Virus record (IMG/VR): IMGVR_UViG_3300037248_000299
Coordinates: 1-27,670 of that record
Direction: 5' to 3' (one strand)
DNA length: 27,670 bases
Source of the DNA: a virus
Shown: piece by piece, positions 23,007 to 27,670 of the stretch
How the letters are laid out: every line of letters begins with the position of its first letter
How positions within the stretch are numbered: the first letter of the stretch is position 1
Program-made: the position numbers and the translations under genes
Notes under the pieces: generated by a model
Told to the model about the DNA's origin: nothing
What the model saw: the letters and a program-made list of their open reading frames with translations, nothing else
Databases searched by the model: none

Positions 23007-25177
23007 TGAAAGTTCTTTTTGTCTTAACTCTTTTAGCCGCACTTATTTTTTTGGTTCCTGAAAGCCAAGCTCAAGGTGTTATTCAGCAGTATGGCTCGTT
23101 ATTCGCCGGCGATAGTATTATGTCGCAAGGTAATAACCGGGCTGTTGACGCAGGCAATAGCTCTGTCCCGACGCTTCCAGGAACGCGCCCGGTCGGTTTC
23201 GGCGTAGTCAACTCTGGCCTTGGTTTCTGCCAGTGGAGCCCTGATCCAGGAGCCAATACAGCCTGGAACCAGTTATGTTGGGGCTTTAATAGTTCTGGAG
23301 CAGGGGTTATTAATTATAGTAATATCAATACTGCTACTAATAGTCTTCTTCTTCAGGTCAATGGTAATACTGATTTGACACTTAGTAATATTGGCGTTAC
23401 TGGAACTACTCAGCCTTGTTCGGACAATAGTGCTCTATTAGCTACTGATGCTTACACACATAATTGCGTTTCTATTACTGGCGGTATTACAGCGGCTAGT
23501 AATTCTGTTTTAGAAACTATTCCATCGACAGCCACAACTTCTGTAGTACGGCTCGGCTTTACTACTGCTGGGGACGCACCGCCACTTCAGTTTATATCTA
23601 GTAATTCAGCATGCTCGCTGAACTCCGGTGCTGGTGATGGCGGCTCACAAGTCCCATCAGCTGACGGCAAATGTTGGCTCGCGCAGTTTTCCGCAACAGG
23701 AGCAGATTGGCGCGAGTGGGGAGTCAAGTTTGATAACTCGACTAACAATTCCGCCGCGCTTCAGGCAGCAGACACTTGGGCACCAGCCAATGCAGGCACA
23801 CTAGTGGGGCCGGCAGGTATTGCGCGGTTCAGCACGCCATTGGTGGTTGATGCCGCAGGCAATGGTAACTGGTCATGGCGTGGGTCGCAAAAATCAACGA
23901 CAGAGTTCCTCTATACCGGCGGTTCTTCTGACATCATCACCGCCGGAAATAGCGGTGGCACATTTATGAATTATGTGAATATTTCTGATATCTACGTCGA
24001 TAGCATCAATCAGCTTTCTTCCGGGTATGCGCTGCACTTAAATTACACGAACTTTTCGACGCTGCATAACATCAGGATTGGAGGCCAACAAGGAAATGGC
24101 AATCTGTGGAATTCCATTTATTTCGATGGTTACTATAACGACACCATTTCCGGCAACTCGGATATCAGCGGACAGAATGTCGGGATCAGTGTCGCCGGCC
24201 TCGGCTCCGAGGGAGCGAATCTGCTGATCGAAGACAACACCAATATCGTCCCGCCGGTCAGCAAAAACGGCTGCATTAACAACGCAGCGGTCTGTGAGAA
24301 GATCGGCCTGTTGATGGGCGGCGGCGCGGGCGGGGTCGTGTGCTCTGGAGCCAACTTCGAGGCAAACGGAGTCAACTGGCAGGTTGACGAAAGCTTGACC
24401 GGAACCGCTAACCGGGAATTTTCCCTAGTCGGCGGCTGTATCATCGACAGCACCCGCGGCGGCGATGATGTCTTGCTGAATGACGCCAATGCCGGCGATG
24501 CCGCGCAGGCGATCTTTGCGAACTGGTGGATCGCCTCAGCATGTTCTAGCTCGGCCACGATCACTCCGGCTTGCTCGGGCTCAGGCGTCCACGTCGAAAA
24601 TTACCTAAATGGCAATGTCGCCATCAAAACAGGCGTCATTTGGAATATCGCGAATGGTGACGCGATCCGAATTGACGATGCTACGACCAAGGTCAAAATT
24701 GATCCCGGAACATTGCTGCACGATTTTACTGGGTACGGCATTAACTGCACAGTCTCAACGACCAATGTTTATCCGGGCTCGTTCCCGCATGATGACGGCC
24801 GATCTTGGACTGGCATGTATGCGCCAGACTGCAATCTCGCGAGCGGTCTCGGTACTAACAACGGCTATTTACGAAACCCAGACGGCACGTATCGAGAGTG
24901 GCAGCAAGTCACCTTTGCCTCGGGACAATTGGCCAATACCCAGTTGCTGCCGACCGGAGGCACAGGTTCGCCACCCGTGATGGTCGCGTTGCCGCTACCA
25001 TTCCCGAATGGGTGGAACGGGCAACCCGTATGCACCGTGTCATCGGCGACCAGCAGCACTGGGCTCGCTGCTTTGTATGCTTCGTCTAGCGGGTCGTCAG
25101 CTTTCAATCTGTATGGGGTTTCTAATGTGAATCTGACGAACCCAATGACCGCAAGTTGCGATTCGTTTGGGTATTGA
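23006..25177 (+). CDS. Beta-helix tailspike with N-terminal signal peptide
   Basis: 723 residues from ATG at 23006 (TAATG with the TerL stop; an upstream TTG at 22991 is in frame but adds only five residues). Residues 1-22 are a Sec signal: MK, a hydrophobic core (VLFVLTLLAALIFLV), PESQA. Residues 23-170 are Asn/Ser/Thr-rich and beta-like. Near 245, NNSAALQAADTWAPANAGTLVGPAG starts a pectate-lyase-like right-handed beta helix (to about 560). From about 620, NPDGTYREWQQVTF and VALPLPFPNGWN...SFGY resemble a gp53-like trimer tip. Such spikes bind or cut host polysaccharide; no catalytic set is identified. Base composition changes near 23560, suggesting a transferred distal part. A signal peptide on a virion spike, and its place between TerL and portal, are odd. 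Confidence 0.85.
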   Translation: MKVLFVLTLLAALIFLVPESQAQGVIQQYGSLFAGDSIMSQGNNRAVDAGNSSVPTLPGTRPVGFGVVNSGLGFCQWSPDPGANTAWNQLCWGFNSSGAGVINYSNINTATNSLLLQVNGNTDLTLSNIGVTGTTQPCSDNSALLATDAYTHNCVSITGGITAASNSVLETIPSTATTSVVRLGFTTAGDAPPLQFISSNSACSLNSGAGDGGSQVPSADGKCWLAQFSATGADWREWGVKFDNSTNNSAALQAADTWAPANAGTLVGPAGIARFSTPLVVDAAGNGNWSWRGSQKSTTEFLYTGGSSDIITAGNSGGTFMNYVNISDIYVDSINQLSSGYALHLNYTNFSTLHNIRIGGQQGNGNLWNSIYFDGYYNDTISGNSDISGQNVGISVAGLGSEGANLLIEDNTNIVPPVSKNGCINNAAVCEKIGLLMGGGAGGVVCSGANFEANGVNWQVDESLTGTANREFSLVGGCIIDSTRGGDDVLLNDANAGDAAQAIFANWWIASACSSSATITPACSGSGVHVENYLNGNVAIKTGVIWNIANGDAIRIDDATTKVKIDPGTLLHDFTGYGINCTVSTTNVYPGSFPHDDGRSWTGMYAPDCNLASGLGTNNGYLRNPDGTYREWQQVTFASGQLANTQLLPTGGTGSPPVMVALPLPFPNGWNGQPVCTVSSATSSTGLAALYASSSGSSAFNLYGVSNVNLTNPMTASCDSFGY

Positions 25178-25243
25178 ATGACCTACGAAGAGAATCTTCG
25201 CGTCCTTGCTGAGTTAACTGACGATAGCATTCGAGGTATGTAG
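25178..25243 (+). CDS. 21-residue coupled peptide
   Basis: ATG at 25178 abuts the tailspike stop (TGA-ATG); product MTYEENLRVLAELTDDSIRG plus Met; stop TAG at 25241. The GAGGT site of the next gene lies in its last codons. Helical and acidic. It exactly fills the space between two genes; there is no other support. Confidence 0.4.
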   Translation: MTYEENLRVLAELTDDSIRGM

Positions 25244-25244
25244 T

Positions 25245-25433
25245 ATGCCAGCTAAACATGAAGAAATCTCGTTCAAGACTTACCCTGGACGGTCTAGACC
25301 TAAGGAGATTGAGGATCGACCAGAAGAGAAGCATGGCCGATCTCTTATGACACAGCATGATCCTCAGCCTGATTGGGGACGAGATACAGAAAACAAGCTC
25401 GCGGCTAAGAGGCGGCTTACTAGAACGCCATGA
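25245..25433 (+). CDS. Small charged hypothetical protein
   Basis: 62 residues from ATG at 25245, after GAGGTATGTAGT. It is highly charged and Pro/Arg/Glu-rich (KTYPGRSRPKEIEDRPEEKHG), with the basic end AAKRRLTRTP; probably disordered, nucleic-acid or protein binding by charge. No family. The stop overlaps the next ATG by ATGA. Confidence 0.65.
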   Translation: MPAKHEEISFKTYPGRSRPKEIEDRPEEKHGRSLMTQHDPQPDWGRDTENKLAAKRRLTRTP

Positions 25434-25675
25434 GTGAGATCAAGAAAAGCACGTTCAGCGAGTATTCGTTCTATTCGATCTTGCTCGACTCGGACGCACT
25501 TAGGATCAGCGTCAGCGATGGTCGAACGGGCGAGTACTTCGCGATTGTTCCTAAGCCGAGCTCCGGTAAGTCACTTAGTAAAGTTCGTGAAGCAACTCTT
25601 AATACTATTGAAGCGTATATGGACGCCGGTTATCCTCCCGGCGAAGTTAAGGTTGACTTGAAGGTAGACTTGTGA
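25430..25675 (+). CDS. Small alpha/beta hypothetical protein
   Basis: 81 residues from ATG at 25430 (ATGA overlap). The pattern is strand (YSFYSILLDSDALRISVSD), turn (GRTGEYFAIVPKP), helix (LSKVREATLNTIEAYMDAGYP), strand (EVKVDLKVDL), an alpha/beta sandwich fold as seen in small phage orphans. Another frame at 25434-25661 is a basic shadow. The ribosome-binding site is weak, so coupling is likely. Function unknown. Confidence 0.65.
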   Translation: MSEIKKSTFSEYSFYSILLDSDALRISVSDGRTGEYFAIVPKPSSGKSLSKVREATLNTIEAYMDAGYPPGEVKVDLKVDL

Positions 25676-25824
25676 AGACGATTAAAGAAGCTAAGCTTAA
25701 GATAGATAAAGCTCCGAAGCTTAAGGAAGTTAAGCTTCCTAAGACACCAGCTATGCTGAGAACTCGCGTTTCTAGATCGGGTTCGTCTAGCAAGGGCTCT
25801 GGGGGCGGTAAAAAAGGCTACTAG
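25672..25824 (+). CDS. Lys-rich 50-residue protein
   Basis: GTG at 25672 overlaps the previous stop (GTGA) and has AAGGTAGACTT in front; TAG at 25822-25824. The product starts MKTIKEAKLKIDKAPKLKEV and ends SGSSSKGSGGGKKGY. It is very basic, with a repeated AKLKIDKAPKLKEVKLPK rhythm and a Gly/Ser tail. DNA or portal-associated binding is possible; nothing more can be said. It lies directly before the portal. Confidence 0.6.
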   Translation: MKTIKEAKLKIDKAPKLKEVKLPKTPAMLRTRVSRSGSSSKGSGGGKKGY

Positions 25825-25825
25825 A

Positions 25826-27670
25826 GTGCAAGATCCTGAAAAGCCCTTGAACGACGGCGCGATAAGGTTGCCGACAGTCACGCCAGGTATGAATCGTATT
25901 GCCCCAACTTCGCTTAATGATAGTCAAGACGGTAAAGTCAGATTTCTTAGAGCCGAGACTAAAGATCAAGTCGAAGAAGATAACGAAATCTTGGGGCGCG
26001 GGCGAAAACGTCTTGAGCGCTGTATCTCGGCAGAAGCCGATAATCGCCGCGACGGTCTTGATGATGACAAGTTCTATTCTGGCGATCAATGGCCCGCTGA
26101 CGTTCGCGCGAGACGTAATTCCGAGAAGCGCCCGTGCTTGACTATGAACAAGCTTCCGGTGCTTGTCAAACAAGTTACTAATGATCAGCGACAGAATCGA
26201 CCGACTATAGATTATCATCCTATTGGCGATCGCGGCGACATTGATGTTGCCAGGATTTATCGCGGTCTTGTTCGTGATATAGAACGCCAGTCTAGAGCCG
26301 ATAGGGCTTATGATACTGGTTATGAGTCGGCCGCGCGAAAAGGCTGGGGTTATTGGCGGATCATAACCGAGTACGAGTCGCCCGATACTTTCGATCAGGT
26401 AATTCGCGTTAAGAGAATTCGCAATGCTTATTCGGTTTATCTCGACCCGGATAATACCGAGATCGACGGCTCTGATGCCAAGTTCGGCTTCATAACCGAA
26501 ATGATCGAGCGTGATGAGTTTAAGCTTAAGTGGCCGAAAGCTGATCCTATGCCCTGGGTTATGGGCGGTTTCGGCGATAGCTTAAAGAATTGGGTCGATC
26601 AATACGCGGTTAGGATAGCTGAGTATTATGAGATTATTCAAGAAGAGCGCGAGCTTGTTTTGCTTGAGAACGGCTTCGAAGGTTGGCGCGATGAACTTAA
26701 GAAAGAAGTCCTAGACAAGTTCTCGATAGTTAGCTCGCGCCGGTCGCTTGTTCCGAAGATTTGGTGGTATAAGATAACCGCTAAGGATATTTTAGAGCGA
26801 ACAGAGTGGCCCGGTAGGTGGATTCCGATCGTCAAATGTATTGGAGATGAGATTGATATTGAGGGCCGAGTTAAGCTCTGGGGTATTATACGTCAAGCCA
26901 AAGATGCGCAGCGTATGTATAACTATCATAGGACTTCAGAAACTGAACGTATTGCATTAGCTCCGAAAGCGCCATTTATTATAGCAGAGGGTCAGCTGGA
27001 AGGTTACGAGGGCTCTTGGAAGGAAGCCAATAATAAGAGCTTTGCTTTCTTACCTTATAAGGCTACCGAGATACACGGCCATATGGTTCCGCCGCCGCAG
27101 CGTCAGCCGCCTGTTGAGATTCCAGCAGGCATAGTAAACGCTGCTCAAGGTGCCGCACAAGATATGCTCACGACGACTGGGGTTAGATTTGACGCGACTC
27201 TTAACGAGCGCACTTACGATGAGTCGGGTCGTGCCCTTAGAGAGCTTAGGCGCTCTGGCGATATAGGTAGCTTTAACTTAATTGATAATCTTATGCACAG
27301 TCTTCGTCATACGGGCGAGATTTTTGCTGATCTAATTCCTAAGATTTATAATCGCCCCAATCGTGTCCTTACGATCTTGCGCGATGACGATACTGATGAG
27401 CAAGTTAGAGTCGATCCGTTTGGCTCTAAGCCCGTTCATGAGGATCAGAATCCTGAGACGCAGCGCGTTATGCGCGCGTTCGACCCGACTTATGGTAAGT
27501 ACGCCGTCGCGGTTACGATTGGCCCGAGTTATGCGACAAGGCGTATCGAGACAGCCGAAAGTATGATGGATTTCTTGAGAGCTATTCCGACTAGCGCGCC
27601 GCTTATAGCTGATCTCGTCGCCAAGAATCAAGATTGGGAAGGCTCAGAAGAAATCGCTACTCGTCTCGCT
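25826..27670 (+). CDS. P22-type portal protein, C-terminus cut by window edge
   Basis: GTG at 25826, 615 codons to the edge with no stop. The portal forms the ring at the special vertex through which TerL pumps DNA. Hallmarks of the P22-like portal family appear early: FYSGDQWPADVRARRNSEKRPCLTMNKLPVLVKQVTNDQRQNRP (around 80-125), followed by wing and stem domains: YDTGYESAARKGWGYWRI, VYLDPDNTEIDGSDA, KIWWYKIT, PFIIAEGQLEGY, SFAFLPY and GIVNAAQGAAQDML. The GTG has AAAGG about ten bases upstream; a later ATG (residue 22) is possible. Length already fits that family (P22 portal is about 725). No frame break is seen. The upstream gene is two bases away. Confidence 0.95.
   Translation, partial: MQDPEKPLNDGAIRLPTVTPGMNRIAPTSLNDSQDGKVRFLRAETKDQVEEDNEILGRGRKRLERCISAEADNRRDGLDDDKFYSGDQWPADVRARRNSEKRPCLTMNKLPVLVKQVTNDQRQNRPTIDYHPIGDRGDIDVARIYRGLVRDIERQSRADRAYDTGYESAARKGWGYWRIITEYESPDTFDQVIRVKRIRNAYSVYLDPDNTEIDGSDAKFGFITEMIERDEFKLKWPKADPMPWVMGGFGDSLKNWVDQYAVRIAEYYEIIQEERELVLLENGFEGWRDELKKEVLDKFSIVSSRRSLVPKIWWYKITAKDILERTEWPGRWIPIVKCIGDEIDIEGRVKLWGIIRQAKDAQRMYNYHRTSETERIALAPKAPFIIAEGQLEGYEGSWKEANNKSFAFLPYKATEIHGHMVPPPQRQPPVEIPAGIVNAAQGAAQDMLTTTGVRFDATLNERTYDESGRALRELRRSGDIGSFNLIDNLMHSLRHTGEIFADLIPKIYNRPNRVLTILRDDDTDEQVRVDPFGSKPVHEDQNPETQRVMRAFDPTYGKYAVAVTIGPSYATRRIETAESMMDFLRAIPTSAPLIADLVAKNQDWEGSEEIATRLA

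Noticed and set aside
23740-24700. Tailspike as an active pectate lyase
   Set aside because: The beta-helix pattern is convincing, but no catalytic residue set can be assigned by eye, so no enzyme name is given.
25787-26218. 143-codon minus-strand frame over the portal start
   Set aside because: Antisense to the well-supported portal gene; no ribosome-binding site or recognisable product.

Overview
This window is a stretch of a tailed double-stranded DNA phage genome (or prophage) with a podovirus-type packaging and head module. The evidence is a small terminase, a complete large terminase with intact motifs, a P22-type portal protein cut by the right edge, and a right-handed beta-helix tailspike. 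Almost every gene has a Shine-Dalgarno sequence, genes overlap by 1-4 bases or abut, and many proteins are under 100 residues. The host is probably a Gram-negative bacterium with Tat and exosortase export systems, because the phage encodes a Tat-signal protein and two proteins with PEP-CTERM-like tails. I cannot name the host. I see no integrase, repressor, polymerase, tRNA or CRISPR array in the window.

Layout. From 14062 leftward to base 1, one long minus-strand cluster holds about 33 small genes: an HNH endonuclease, a DUF932 protein, a GHKL-type ATPase-like protein, a stand-alone HIRAN protein, several zinc-binding or conserved phage orphans, two one-helix membrane micropeptides, two PEP-CTERM-like proteins and a Tat-signal protein at the edge. 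From 14063 to 15129 there is about 1 kb without convincing genes. It holds divergent sigma-70-like promoters, three copies of a TTAAGTnCTTGA dyad, an AT tract beside three iteron-like repeats, and further palindromes. This is the likely regulatory and possibly replication hub.

From 15130 rightward to the edge lies the virion and packaging arm: an unknown first gene between a strong promoter and a terminator; small genes; TerS; a PD-(D/E)XK nuclease; a DUF6362-like protein; a gene-poor stretch ending in a UUCG-loop terminator; then a structural cluster with a terminase-like protein whose ATPase motifs are degenerate, the real TerL, a tailspike with a signal peptide, four small genes and the portal.

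How the parts fit. The leftward cluster looks like host-takeover and accessory genes driven from a promoter near 14276. The rightward arm packages DNA and builds the particle, and appears to be split into units by three terminators and by promoters whose spacers contain inverted repeats. The most interesting items are: a host-type PEP-CTERM surface protein carried by a phage behind its own near-consensus promoter (a moron-like arrangement); a second PEP-CTERM-like protein without a visible signal peptide; an intact but apparently ATPase-dead terminase paralogue; and the repeated regulatory dyads in the central hub. Genome-wide, CTAG and AGCT appear unusually frequent. Functions were assigned by recognising motifs by eye; no database search was run.
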